From Halobacteriales archaeon QH_10_65_19 (GTDB lineage: Archaea > Halobacteriota > Halobacteria > Halobacteriales > Haloarculaceae), in contig PXQK01000127.1 of assembly GCA_003022085.1 (NCBI GenBank), forward strand, positions 12,048-25,905: 13,858 nt of DNA, given 5' to 3'. Position numbers and translations under genes: made by a program. The notes beneath the pieces are model-generated. The model made no database searches. It was not told where the DNA came from and saw nothing but the letters and a program-made list of their open reading frames with translations. Below are positions 1 to 7,497 of the stretch, in pieces; the first letter of the stretch is position 1, and every line of letters begins with the position of its first letter.

Positions 1-2
1 AA

Positions 3-746
3 ACGGAACGGGTGTTCGTCGTCAACGCCAACGCGGGAGCGGTGACCGTCCTCGACGGGTCCGATCCGACCGATCCCACGGAAGTCGCGATGCTCGAGAC
101 GAGCGAGCAGTTCGCCAGTGCTGGAGCCACCAACAGCGTCGCGGTCTCCGACAGGGTGCTGGCAGTCGCCGTCGCAGCCCAACCCGATCAGGAGCCCGGG
201 CGAATCCTCTTTTATGACACCGACACGCTCGCGTTCCTCGCGTCGGTCACGGTCGGTGCCCTGCCCGACTACGTGACGTTCTCGCCGGACGGAAGTTACC
301 TCCTGAGCGCCGACGAGGGCGAACCGAGCGACGACTACAGCGTTGATCCGGAGGACGACATCGAGGAGGGCGACCAACCCGCCGACGCCGCCGGTGATCT
401 CGGCCCCGAAGGACTGACGTTCGTATCTGCAGCGGATAGCCCCATCGACGACGCGCTGCTGATCGTCGGCTTCGAGACCAGCGGCACGACGGGAGTCTTC
501 CGCATCAAAGACGCCCCGCCGGCAATCGTCGGCGACAGCGTTCCGCGTGACCTCGACGGGGACGGCTTCTACGAGGACATCGACGGCGACGGCGAGTTCA
601 CGATCGGCGACGTTCAGGTGTTCTTCCAGAACTACCAGTCCGACGTGGTACAGAACAACGCCGAGTTTTTCAACTTCAGCGAGTCTGAGCCGTCGGAGGT
701 GAGTATCGGCGACGTCCAGGCCCTGTTCCAGCAGGTGGTTGACTGA
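3..746 (+). CDS. Choice-of-anchor I type beta-propeller protein with C-terminal dockerin-like module (5' partial, internal segment apparently missing)
   Basis: The frame is open to the left edge, so the true start and any signal peptide lie outside the window. The first ~115 residues (VVNANAGAVTVLD, then GALPDYVTFSPDG and ADEGEPSDDYSVDPE) match, from memory, the N-terminal propeller of secreted choice-of-anchor I proteins, some of which are annotated as alkaline-phosphatase-like. The next stretch (GDLGPEGLTFVSAADSP, then ETSGTTGVFRI) matches the very end of that family, which normally lies a few hundred residues later. The two are joined in frame near 345-357 at a DPE motif, so an internal deletion is likely. 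Residues from nt 543 on form a dockerin-like module: a calcium loop (DIDGDGEFTIGDV) and a degenerate second loop ending in IGDVQALF. The same module ends the protein encoded at 7469-9136. No enzymatic function can be assigned. The family call is fairly sure; the deletion is inferred from family memory. Confidence 0.72.
   Translation, partial: TERVFVVNANAGAVTVLDGSDPTDPTEVAMLETSEQFASAGATNSVAVSDRVLAVAVAAQPDQEPGRILFYDTDTLAFLASVTVGALPDYVTFSPDGSYLLSADEGEPSDDYSVDPEDDIEEGDQPADAAGDLGPEGLTFVSAADSPIDDALLIVGFETSGTTGVFRIKDAPPAIVGDSVPRDLDGDGFYEDIDGDGEFTIGDVQVFFQNYQSDVVQNNAEFFNFSESEPSEVSIGDVQALFQQVVD
543..743 (+). other. Dockerin-like calcium-binding module, copy 1
   Basis: This 67-residue module starts PRDLDGDGFYED and ends IGDVQALFQQVVD. 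It has an EF-hand-like Asp-rich loop (D-x-D-G-D-G with Asp twelve positions on) and a second, weaker loop in which Ser and Glu replace most calcium ligands. By my hand alignment about two thirds of its positions are identical to the module at 8927-9133. Dockerins normally bind cohesins; cohesin-like domains are encoded at about 8072-8893. Confidence 0.7.
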
Positions 747-925
747 CGACTCCAGAACCGGTTCCGGACCTCGATGGTGCCGCCAGCCATCCCGCACACG
801 TCGGTCGCCATCCAGGACAAACGGGCAGCGGAGACCGTCACAGTAGCGACGAGGCCGTGGCGGTAGTCGCTCGGCTGACGGAAACCGGGTAGCTGTACAA
901 CAGCAGCAAAACAGGCCGCGGGTAG
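747..925. other. Convergent intergenic region between the left-edge gene and korB
   Basis: No gene is credible here. It holds an imperfect 18-bp palindrome at 751-768 (perfect core GAACCGGTTC at 755-764) directly after the left gene's stop. It also holds a 5-bp stem, GCTGT/ACAGC, at 892-904 and a short T-run on the minus strand (907-910) after the korB stop. These could serve as transcription end sites for the two converging genes, but none is a textbook terminator. Confidence 0.35.
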
Positions 926-1550
926 TCAGTAGAACTCGCGGACCAGATCCATCGCGCCCTCGGGTGCGCCGTCGGGGATCTCGGCCATGTTGTCGTCGAT
1001 GCCCTCCCGCTGTTCGTAGGGAATCCGAGGAGAACGTCTGGGCGATGAAGGTTGCGCCGGCCGCCAACGCCAGCGCCAGCGGGTTGACCGGCGACACGTG
1101 CGTTCCTTCCGGCGACGTGGCGGTCTCGAAGTCCTCGCGCGAGGTTGGGGAGGCCTGCCCCTTCGTGAGCCCGTAGATCCGGTTGTCCATCACCACGTAG
1201 CTCATGTCGACGTTCCGGCGAACGGCGTGGATGAAGTGGCCCGCCCCGATGGAGTAGCCGTCGCCGTCGCCGCCGGCAACCATCACCTCAAGCTCGGGGT
1301 TTGCCAGCTTCACGCCGATGCCGACCGGGAGTGCGCGCCCGTGGACGCCGTGGAGCGCGTAGCTGTGCATGTACGTGCCGATCTTGCCCGAGCAGCCGAT
1401 GCCGGCGACGATGAACGTGTCGTCGGGACGGTTGCCCGTCTCCGCGAGGGCCTTCATCATCCCGTTCATCGTCCCGAAGTCGCCACACCCCGGGCACCAC
1501 GTCGGCTGCTTGTCGGATTTGAAGTCGGTGAATCGAATGTCAGAACTCAT
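926..1550 (-). pseudogene. korB: 2-oxoacid:ferredoxin oxidoreductase beta subunit (KorB), internally deleted and frameshifted
   Basis: KorB binds thiamine pyrophosphate and one [4Fe-4S] cluster and, with KorA, oxidatively decarboxylates 2-oxoglutarate (or a related 2-oxoacid) to the acyl-CoA with ferredoxin as acceptor. Residues 1-176 look normal: TWCPGCGDFG with Cys19 and Cys22, GIGCSGKIG with Cys53, the TPP/Mg motif GGDGDGYSIGAGH, and MDNRIYGLTKGQ. After TFSSD near 1024 the frame is lost. A separate frame then encodes a normal KorB C-terminus (IPYEQREGIDDNM to LVREFY, 32 codons) with its stop at 926-928. From family memory roughly 80-100 codons are missing, including the region that carries the fourth cluster Cys. 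The original frame runs on without a stop through the intergenic region. The start is the ATG overlapping the korA stop (ATGA, 1547-1550), with a weak AGGA nine bases before it. As sequenced the product should be inactive; a sequencing or assembly error is a serious alternative. Confidence 0.88.
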
Positions 1551-3307
1551 TGTGCTACTTCCTGTGGCCTGACGTGCGCTCTGATCTCATCTGCGAGTCC
1601 GTCCGCCTTAAACCGCACGCCAGTGTACTTGTTGATCCGCTCGACGCGTTCGAGCACGTCGTGTTCGAGCAGGTCAGCAAACTGGCCGTCGGCGTTGCAC
1701 TCGACGACGATCGTTGTCTCCGCGGCCGCAATCTCCTCGCTGAGGTCGGGGCGCGGGAGCAGGTACGGCACCGAAACGAACCGGACGTCGATCCCGTCCT
1801 CGGCGAGGAACGAAAGCGCTTCCCGTATCGGCCCCTCGTTGGAGCCCCAGGAGACGACGAGCGTCTCCGCGTCGGGATCGCCGAACTCGCGGTACTCCCA
1901 GTCCTCGCGCTCCCGCGCGGTCTCGAACTTCTGTCGGCGCTTCTCGACCTGTTCGACGCGGATCTCTTCTTCTTCCGTCCGGCGGCCGTTCGCGTCGTGT
2001 TCCAGTCCTGTCGTCATGTGTGCGCCGTCCGTCGTGCCTGGGAACGCCCGCGGGCTGATACCGTCGGCGCTCGGGAAGTGGGGCTGGAAGCGGCCCTGCT
2101 CGTCGAGCCAGGCGTCGATCTCCTCCTCGTCGACGACGTTGCCCCGCTCGACCTCGACACCGTCCATGTCGAACGTCTCCGGAGGGAACGTCTGCTCGGT
2201 CACCGCGAGCGAGAGGTCCGAGACCAGGAAAACTGGGGTCTGGTACTTCTCCGCGAGGTTGAACGCCTCGATCGTTTTCCAGAAACACTCCGAGACGGAG
2301 GTGGGGCCGACCACCATCCGGCCGATCTCGCCGTGGCCGCCGTAGACGAGCATGTCGAGGTCGCCCTGTTCCTGTTTGGTCGGCATACCGGTCGAGGGGC
2401 CGGCGCGCATCACGTCACAGATCACCAGCGGCGTCTCGCTTGTCGCGACCAGGCCGAACGTCTCGGTCATGAGGTCGATCCCGGGGCCGGACGTCGCGGT
2501 CATGGCGCGGGCGCCGGCCCGTGCGGCCCCCAGCGCCAGGTTGACCGCGGCGAGTTCGTCCTCGGCCTGGACGACTGTGCCGCCGAACTGCTCGATGCGG
2601 CCGACCAGGTACTCCATGACGTCTGTCGCGGGCGTAATCGGGTAGCCGGCGTAGAAGCGACAGCCGGCCGCGATGGCGCCCATCCCGATTGCCTCGTCAC
2701 CGTTGAGCAACACGTAGTCGCTGTCGGTCGTCTCCACCTCGTAGCCGTAGTCGTGGTCGAAGTTCTCGGCCGCGTACTCTTGGCCGAGCCGTGCGGCCTG
2801 GCAGTTGTTCTCGACGATCGCCTGCCCCTTGTCCGCAAAGCGTTTCTCCAGCGCCGAGTCGAGGTTCTCTATCGGGAAGTCGGTGACCTCGCAGGCGGCC
2901 CCCAGCGCGACGACGTTGCGCATGATCGCGCCGCCGGCGTCCTCGGCGAGACTCTTCAGCGGGATATCAAGCCCGATCATCCCCTCGGGGATCTCGACGC
3001 CCTGCATGGTCGTGCGCTCGCCGTCGTAGATGATCACGCTCCCGTCGTGCAGTTCGTCGGTGTTCTCGTCGATCGTCCGCTCCGTCAGCGCGATCAGGAT
3101 GTCCAGCCGATCGACCACACTCTCGACACGGTCGACGGAGGTCCGGATCTTGTAGGCGGTGTACCCTCCCCGAATTCGTGAGGCGAAGTCCTTCGAGGTG
3201 TACACGTGCCGACCCGCCCGCGAGAGTGCCTGTGCGAAAATCTTCCCGGTCGAGTCGATCCCATCGCCGGCCTCCCCGCCGATGGCCCAGTTGAGATCGT
3301 CTGGCAT
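1547..3307 (-). CDS. korA: 2-oxoacid:ferredoxin oxidoreductase alpha subunit (KorA), fused gamma-alpha type
   Basis: KorA is the larger subunit of the CoA-dependent oxidoreductase that replaces 2-oxoglutarate dehydrogenase in the haloarchaeal citric acid cycle. The 586-residue product begins with a gamma-type domain (GGEAGDGIDSTGKIF, then SRIRGGYTAYKIR, about residues 1-190). It continues with the alpha/pyrimidine domain (AAGCRFYAGYPITPATDVME, ATSGPGIDLMTE, RAGPSTGMPTKQEQGD) and a C-terminal domain with SWGSNEGPIREAL. The length and motif order look complete. The start ATG at 3307 lies 28 nt from the centre of a TATA-like box at 3331-3340, so the mRNA is probably leaderless. The frame is open far upstream into the methyltransferase region, but that extension is not KorA. 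The stop overlaps the korB start by four bases, indicating one operon with coupled translation. 2-oxoglutarate is the likely substrate, but pyruvate or branched-chain 2-oxoacids cannot be excluded from sequence alone. Confidence 0.95.
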   Translation of the reverse strand: MPDDLNWAIGGEAGDGIDSTGKIFAQALSRAGRHVYTSKDFASRIRGGYTAYKIRTSVDRVESVVDRLDILIALTERTIDENTDELHDGSVIIYDGERTTMQGVEIPEGMIGLDIPLKSLAEDAGGAIMRNVVALGAACEVTDFPIENLDSALEKRFADKGQAIVENNCQAARLGQEYAAENFDHDYGYEVETTDSDYVLLNGDEAIGMGAIAAGCRFYAGYPITPATDVMEYLVGRIEQFGGTVVQAEDELAAVNLALGAARAGARAMTATSGPGIDLMTETFGLVATSETPLVICDVMRAGPSTGMPTKQEQGDLDMLVYGGHGEIGRMVVGPTSVSECFWKTIEAFNLAEKYQTPVFLVSDLSLAVTEQTFPPETFDMDGVEVERGNVVDEEEIDAWLDEQGRFQPHFPSADGISPRAFPGTTDGAHMTTGLEHDANGRRTEEEEIRVEQVEKRRQKFETAREREDWEYREFGDPDAETLVVSWGSNEGPIREALSFLAEDGIDVRFVSVPYLLPRPDLSEEIAAAETTIVVECNADGQFADLLEHDVLERVERINKYTGVRFKADGLADEIRAHVRPQEVAQ

Positions 3308-3330
3308 ACTAGCGGGTGATCCGACGGCGC

Positions 3331-3340
3331 AAATAAAAAG
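3331..3340 (-). promoter_or_regulatory. TATA-like box of korAB
   Basis: On the minus strand this reads CTTTTTATTT, an AT-only island in GC-rich DNA centred 28 nt before the korA ATG. This fits an archaeal TATA element driving a leaderless transcript. Confidence 0.6.
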
Positions 3341-3359
3341 CCTTCTGACATGGCTTCTA

Positions 3360-4030
3360 TCAGCGACCGATCGCCGACAGCTGTGCGTGCCAGTACGACA
3401 CGGAGGCGAGATACGTGCCGACCGGCGTTGACCCGAGCGCGGTGTCGAGTTTCCGGAGACCCGAGGCGAGCGTGTTGGGTATCTCCCGGTAGAGGCCGTA
3501 CGGACCGATCCAGTCGTGCTCCGCGTTCGCGAGGTTGAGGTCTGCGCCGTCGAGCAGGCTGCGGACCTCCCGCCCCGAGTACAGCCGCGACCCCATCGGA
3601 AGCGCCCAGGTGTACAGCGACCGCGCCGAGAAGCGCCTGAACGTGTCGAACACGACCTGGTCACGGGAAACCCGTCGCATCTCCGCCAGGAACGTCTCGG
3701 GCGTGTCCGCGAGGTGGAAAAACCGCATCGCGAAGACGGCGTCGAACCGGTCGTCGGGGAACGGGAGGCGGCCAGCGTCGCTGCGCATGTACTCGAGGTT
3801 GTCCGCGACGCCGACCTCCCGGGCACGTTCGCGCCGCGCTCGGCGAGCATCGCGGTGAAACGACCGGTCCCGCAGGCGATTTCGAGGATTTCGCGGTCCT
3901 CGACGGGAGCCAGCGCATTCAGGACGGCTTCTTTCTCCCGCCTGTCTATCAGACGCCCCCCACGGGAGAACCGCTTCTCGTCGTAGGATTCGGCTACCTC
4001 GTCGGCCTGGTACCACTCCTGCCCTTTCAC
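3360..4030 (-). pseudogene. Class I SAM-dependent methyltransferase, frame-broken
   Basis: The N-terminal frame (GTG at 4030, KGQEWYQADEVAESYDEKRF) carries the SAM-binding motif I (ILEIACGTGRFTAMLAERGA, residues 48-67). The rest of the protein is in another frame from about 3830: REVGVADNLEYMRSDAGRL, FPDDRFDAVFAMRFFHLAD, and a C-terminus ending LSAIGR. The switch sits near 3821-3836. Roughly 15-20 residues that should hold the second strand, with the acidic residue that binds the SAM ribose, are not found in either frame. The substrate cannot be told; the fold resembles small-molecule or quinone-type methyltransferases. GTG 4030 was chosen because a TATA-like box (4056-4062) lies 29 nt upstream and related proteins, from memory, begin KGQEWYQ. 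A read-through in the first frame would run into korA, but the residues after the break are Arg/Ser-rich and unlike any methyltransferase. This may be a true pseudogene or a sequence error. Confidence 0.82.
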
Positions 4031-4054
4031 GTACCACTGTCTCGCGCCCCCGGG

Positions 4055-4062
4055 ATTAAAAC
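4055..4062 (-). promoter_or_regulatory. TATA-like box of the methyltransferase gene
   Basis: On the minus strand it reads CGTTTTAATC, centred 29 nt before the GTG start at 4030. The spacing matches the other leaderless promoters in this window and supports that start. Confidence 0.5.
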
Positions 4063-4323
4063 GGTACTGGAACCAGTGTAGTCGGGTCCGTCGAAGCGAG
4101 CGTGACGCCACGCTCCTTGGTGACCACCGGGGGTAGCTCCACAACACATCGTCGGAATTTCCTGATGTTCATTCTCAAACAGTACACAGTTAGTGCCTAG
4201 TTATATATTCCCCTGTGAAAAAACAACAATCCGTCACGAGACAGAACGACACGAATCTGAGGACAGTTGGTCTCGTAGTATCGGGAAGAGACGGTAGCGA
4301 GAGCATAGCTGAAAGAACAACGG
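4063..4323. other. AT-rich divergent intergenic region
   Basis: About 320 bp separate the methyltransferase start (4030) from the beta-helix gene (4351), and the part after 4150 is clearly richer in A and T than its surroundings. A strong TATA-like sequence, TTATATAT, lies at 4201-4208. It could start a long-leader transcript to the right or, read the other way, one to the left. Short open frames here (for example from a GTG at 4215) have no recognisable content, and their codon use is unlike the neighbours, so I call no gene. Confidence 0.45.
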
Positions 4324-4332
4324 TAATATACC
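4324..4332 (+). promoter_or_regulatory. TATA-like box of the beta-helix gene
   Basis: The sequence GGTAATATACC (4322-4332) is centred 24 nt before the ATG at 4351, and no Shine-Dalgarno sequence precedes that ATG. This fits a leaderless transcript. The box sits in a near-palindrome (GGTA/TACC arms), which could also bind a regulator. The upstream TTATATAT at 4201-4208 is an alternative promoter. Confidence 0.5.
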
Positions 4333-4350
4333 AAAACGAATCAAAACCAC

Positions 4351-7300
4351 ATGACAGATACAAACGGAGTAACGCGACGGACACTAATGGGGAGTCTGGC
4401 AGCCCTTTCTGCCGGAAAGGCGACAACTGCGACCGTAGCAGCCAGCACACAGGAGGGTGAGAGCGACGGGACGCAGGTCGGCACGAACTCGAACCATCTT
4501 CCCAACTACGCGAACCGGGCAGGGCGGATCAACCACGAGGGATTACAGCAGGCGCTCGACGACTATAGCAACGGCACCATCAGCCAAGCCGAACGCGATG
4601 CGGTCATAGACGCCTTCAGTACAGGCGAGCGGGTGGTCAGCAAGGACGTCCGGACAATCGCGAGCGACATCAACGAGGACACCGTTCTGGAGAAAAACCC
4701 GGACGACCCGAGCGGCGAGGCGGTCGTCTGGCAGTTCGACGGAAGCATCGACGTCAACGCCGAGCTGGAGATCCAGGACGGCGTCGTAATGGAGTTCACG
4801 CAGGGATCGGCGATGAACGTCCAGAGCGGGCCGCTCCTGGCGAACGGGACGAACAGCGAGGGTATCTTCGCGACGGGGACGGCCGCCCGACAGGGTTGGT
4901 ACGGCGGGATTTACGTCGAGTCTACCGACCTCCAGAACTCGATGGAACACATGCTCGTCGAGTACGGCGGCCGTGGCAGTTACCGGGGCTGCCTCGACAT
5001 CGCAAGCGACGGTACCGACAACGGCAGCATAGCGGTAACGAACTGTACGCTCCGCTGGAGCGGTGAGTACGGGCTGTACCAGGGCGGAGGTGGGACGCTG
5101 CTCGATGAAGGAGACAACGTCTATGCAGACAACCGCGAGGCCGGCGTGCGAACGTTGACGTCGAACATCCACGAATACTCGCCGAGTTCAGCGTACAACA
5201 ACAACGACCGCAACTACGTATTTGTCGCGGGGAACACGGCCTCGGACGAAGGGCCAGACGAGGAGACCCGTACCTGGAGTAACCTCGAAGTTCCCTACCG
5301 GATGCAGGGCGGCCACTTCATCGACAATCTGACCCTGGATATCGAACCGGGGACGGAGTTGGAGTTCTCCCAGCAATCAAACCTGACGTTCGAGAGCAGT
5401 TCTCGGATCGACATCGAAGGAACTGATACTGACAAAGTCGTCTTTACGGCTGCGACGAACAGACGCGGCTGGTGGAATGGGGTCTACATCGACGACACGA
5501 CGGACACGGAAAACCTCTTCAACCACTGCGTCTTCGAGTACGCCGGAAACACCAACTGGACCGCCGCTCTGGAAGTCGCAACGGGTGGCACGGACGATGG
5601 CGCGGTCGAGGTCCGGAACTGCGTGTTCAGGGATAACGACGGCTTCGGGATCAACGTCGGTGGCGGCACCGACCTGCGGAACTTCGAAAACAACACGTAC
5701 ACCAGCAACGTCGACGGTGCCGCACGGATCGGAACGGCGAACATGCAGTCGCTGTCGAGTACGTCCGATTTCACCGGCAACGACAACGACTACGTGCTGG
5801 TCTACGACAACGGTGTCAACGGGAACGGCCGCAACAGCGACCAGCGACGGTGGGACGCGATCAACGTCCCCTGGCGGATGGACGGCTACCACAACGTCGA
5901 CAATCTGGAGCTGAGTATCGAACCAGGCGCAGACTTCGCGTTCACCGAAGCTGCTGGACTGCAATTCGATGGAGGCTCGCGGCTTCGGATCAGCGGGTTT
6001 ATCGACGAGACCGAGGAGTCCGACCCAATCACCTTCACCGGCACGGACGAGCAACGCGGCTGGTGGCGGGGCATCTACCTCAACGACACTACCGACCAGG
6101 AGAACCTCATGGAGTACGTGATTATCGAGTACGCCGGCGCAGAGGGCTGGGACGGTGGTCTCGACCTGGCGTCAGGCGGGACCGATAACGCGTACCTCCA
6201 GTTCAACAACTGCACGTTCCAGAACTGTGCACGGTACGGCGTCAGGGCCGGCGGAGGCGGGATCATGGAGAACCTTTCTTCTAACCTGTATACGGGCAAC
6301 GGAGAAGGCGCGATGTATATCCCCACCTACGACGTCGAAGCACTGTCGGACTCGTCGGATTTCACCGGCAACGACAACGACTTCGTGCGGGTGTGGAACG
6401 GGGGCATTGACGGCGACGGAGCCGGGAGTGACTCGCGTTCCTGGGACGCAATTAACGTCCCGTTACGACTAGAGGGCTATCAAGAGATCGACAACGTCGA
6501 GTTCAGCATCGACCCTGGCGCAACCCTCGAGTTTACCGAGAACTCCGGACTGTCTTTCCAGAGCGGTTCGGTGTTCATCCTCCAGGGCACAGCCAACGAC
6601 CAGATCACCTTCACCGGCACGGACGCGACGCGGGGCTGGTGGTCGGGAATCTACATCAACGAAACCCAGAGTCGCAAAAACAGGCTCGAACACGTGATCG
6701 TCGAGTACGCCGGGAACGGTCAGAATCAGCTCGATATTGCATCCGGCGGGACCGATAACGGTCAGATCGAGGAGATATCGAACTGCACGTTCCGAAACGG
6801 CGAAGGATACGGTATTGAGTGGGGTAACGGCGCCTACGTCCGGAACATGAGCAACAACCTGTACACGAACAACACGGAGGGTGCAGTCCTGACCCGGACG
6901 GAAAACATGGACGAACTCGACGACAGCTCCGACTTCACGGGGAACGACAAGGACAGGGTCGTCGTCAAAACCGCAACCCTGGAAAGTGGTGACGCGTTTG
7001 ACGACCCGCCGGTCTGGGATGCACTCAACGTCCCATACGAGATGCGAACCGGAAATCACGAGGTCGATACCGAACTCGAGGTTGCAGCCGGAGCCCGGAT
7101 CGAATTCCAGGAGGAGGCGAGGCTCAGATTCCAAAGCAGCTCCCAGATCCGAATGCTGGGAGAGTCGGACAACGAAATCCTCCTCACCGGAACCGACGAC
7201 GCGCGGGAGTTCGGGATCAAAGGATGGTGGTACGGCGTCTACATGGACGACGCGACGAGTCAACTCAATAGGTTCGAGCACGTCACAGTCGAGTGGGCCG

Positions 7301-7497
7301 GACGGAACGGACCCGGAGCGGTCGACATCGCGAGCGGCGGCACCGACGATGGATTTCTGGCACTCGAAAACTGCACGATTCGCAAGAGCTCGACCAGTGG
7401 ACTCTACGCCGAGAACGCGGCATCAACCAACAGCGACGTCTGCAGCGTCAACACCTTCGAGGACAACGATGGACAGGATTGCTTCATCGACAACTGA
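4351..7497 (+). CDS. Tat-exported repeat protein, probable right-handed parallel beta-helix surface protein
   Basis: The 1048-residue acidic, Asn/Gly/Thr-rich product begins with a twin-arginine signal (TRRTLMGSLAALSAG, near residues 8-22), so it is probably exported folded. No lipobox Cys and no C-terminal sorting (PGF-type) or membrane segment is visible. From about residue 182 it has five imperfect units of 191-197 residues, each opening with GWW or GWY (residues 182, 373, 570, 762 and 958). The shared order of motifs is GWWxGIY, HxxxEYAG, ASGGTDNG, NCTFR, NNxYTxN, DFTGNDND, WDAINVP and IEPGAxxEF; the fifth unit is cut short at the C-terminus. Repeated short strands with Asn and aromatic ladders suggest right-handed beta-helix folds such as those of surface adhesins and polysaccharide-acting proteins. 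No catalytic site can be pointed out. The last 29 bp overlap the next gene, a secreted cohesin/dockerin protein, so the two are probably cotranslated and may act together at the cell surface. Sure about the gene; the fold is likely, the function unknown. Confidence 0.85.
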   Translation: MTDTNGVTRRTLMGSLAALSAGKATTATVAASTQEGESDGTQVGTNSNHLPNYANRAGRINHEGLQQALDDYSNGTISQAERDAVIDAFSTGERVVSKDVRTIASDINEDTVLEKNPDDPSGEAVVWQFDGSIDVNAELEIQDGVVMEFTQGSAMNVQSGPLLANGTNSEGIFATGTAARQGWYGGIYVESTDLQNSMEHMLVEYGGRGSYRGCLDIASDGTDNGSIAVTNCTLRWSGEYGLYQGGGGTLLDEGDNVYADNREAGVRTLTSNIHEYSPSSAYNNNDRNYVFVAGNTASDEGPDEETRTWSNLEVPYRMQGGHFIDNLTLDIEPGTELEFSQQSNLTFESSSRIDIEGTDTDKVVFTAATNRRGWWNGVYIDDTTDTENLFNHCVFEYAGNTNWTAALEVATGGTDDGAVEVRNCVFRDNDGFGINVGGGTDLRNFENNTYTSNVDGAARIGTANMQSLSSTSDFTGNDNDYVLVYDNGVNGNGRNSDQRRWDAINVPWRMDGYHNVDNLELSIEPGADFAFTEAAGLQFDGGSRLRISGFIDETEESDPITFTGTDEQRGWWRGIYLNDTTDQENLMEYVIIEYAGAEGWDGGLDLASGGTDNAYLQFNNCTFQNCARYGVRAGGGGIMENLSSNLYTGNGEGAMYIPTYDVEALSDSSDFTGNDNDFVRVWNGGIDGDGAGSDSRSWDAINVPLRLEGYQEIDNVEFSIDPGATLEFTENSGLSFQSGSVFILQGTANDQITFTGTDATRGWWSGIYINETQSRKNRLEHVIVEYAGNGQNQLDIASGGTDNGQIEEISNCTFRNGEGYGIEWGNGAYVRNMSNNLYTNNTEGAVLTRTENMDELDDSSDFTGNDKDRVVVKTATLESGDAFDDPPVWDALNVPYEMRTGNHEVDTELEVAAGARIEFQEEARLRFQSSSQIRMLGESDNEILLTGTDDAREFGIKGWWYGVYMDDATSQLNRFEHVTVEWAGRNGPGAVDIASGGTDDGFLALENCTIRKSSTSGLYAENAASTNSDVCSVNTFEDNDGQDCFIDN
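4894..7494 (+). repeat. Five tandem ~575-590 bp coding repeats within the beta-helix gene
   Basis: Units begin at 4894, 5467, 6058, 6634 and 7222, giving spacings of 573, 591, 576 and 588 bp. Some segments are nearly identical at DNA level: ttcaccggcaacgacaac recurs at about 5770 and 6361, and atcaccttcaccggcacgga at about 6029 and 6604. Such repeats could recombine and change copy number. Most of the unit has diverged, so this is an old duplication with patches kept similar by selection or gene conversion. Confidence 0.85.
7459..7462 (+). promoter_or_regulatory. Shine-Dalgarno site inside the end of the beta-helix gene
   Basis: GAGG lies six bases before the ATG at 7469, within the last codons of the upstream gene. 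It decides the start of the overlapping gene and fits translational coupling, in contrast to the leaderless starts elsewhere in the window. Confidence 0.55.

Noticed and set aside
1550..3181. A 543-residue open frame on the plus strand opposite korA.
   Set aside because: It is an antisense shadow caused by GC-rich codon use; it has no motif, and KorA on the other strand is clear.
1547..4147. An 866-residue open frame fusing the methyltransferase N-terminus to KorA.
   Set aside because: The fused middle part is Arg/Ser/Thr-rich out-of-frame sequence; KorA has its own ATG with a well-placed TATA-like box, and the rest of the methyltransferase is found in another frame.
4215..4460. A possible 81-residue plus-strand gene in the AT-rich region.
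   Set aside because: It overlaps the start of the beta-helix gene in another frame, is basic rather than acidic, and has no recognisable content.
6986..7468. An upstream extension of the cohesin gene giving 716 residues.
   Set aside because: The extra part is out-of-frame beta-helix sequence rich in Arg, Ser and Thr; the signal peptide follows the ATG at 7469.
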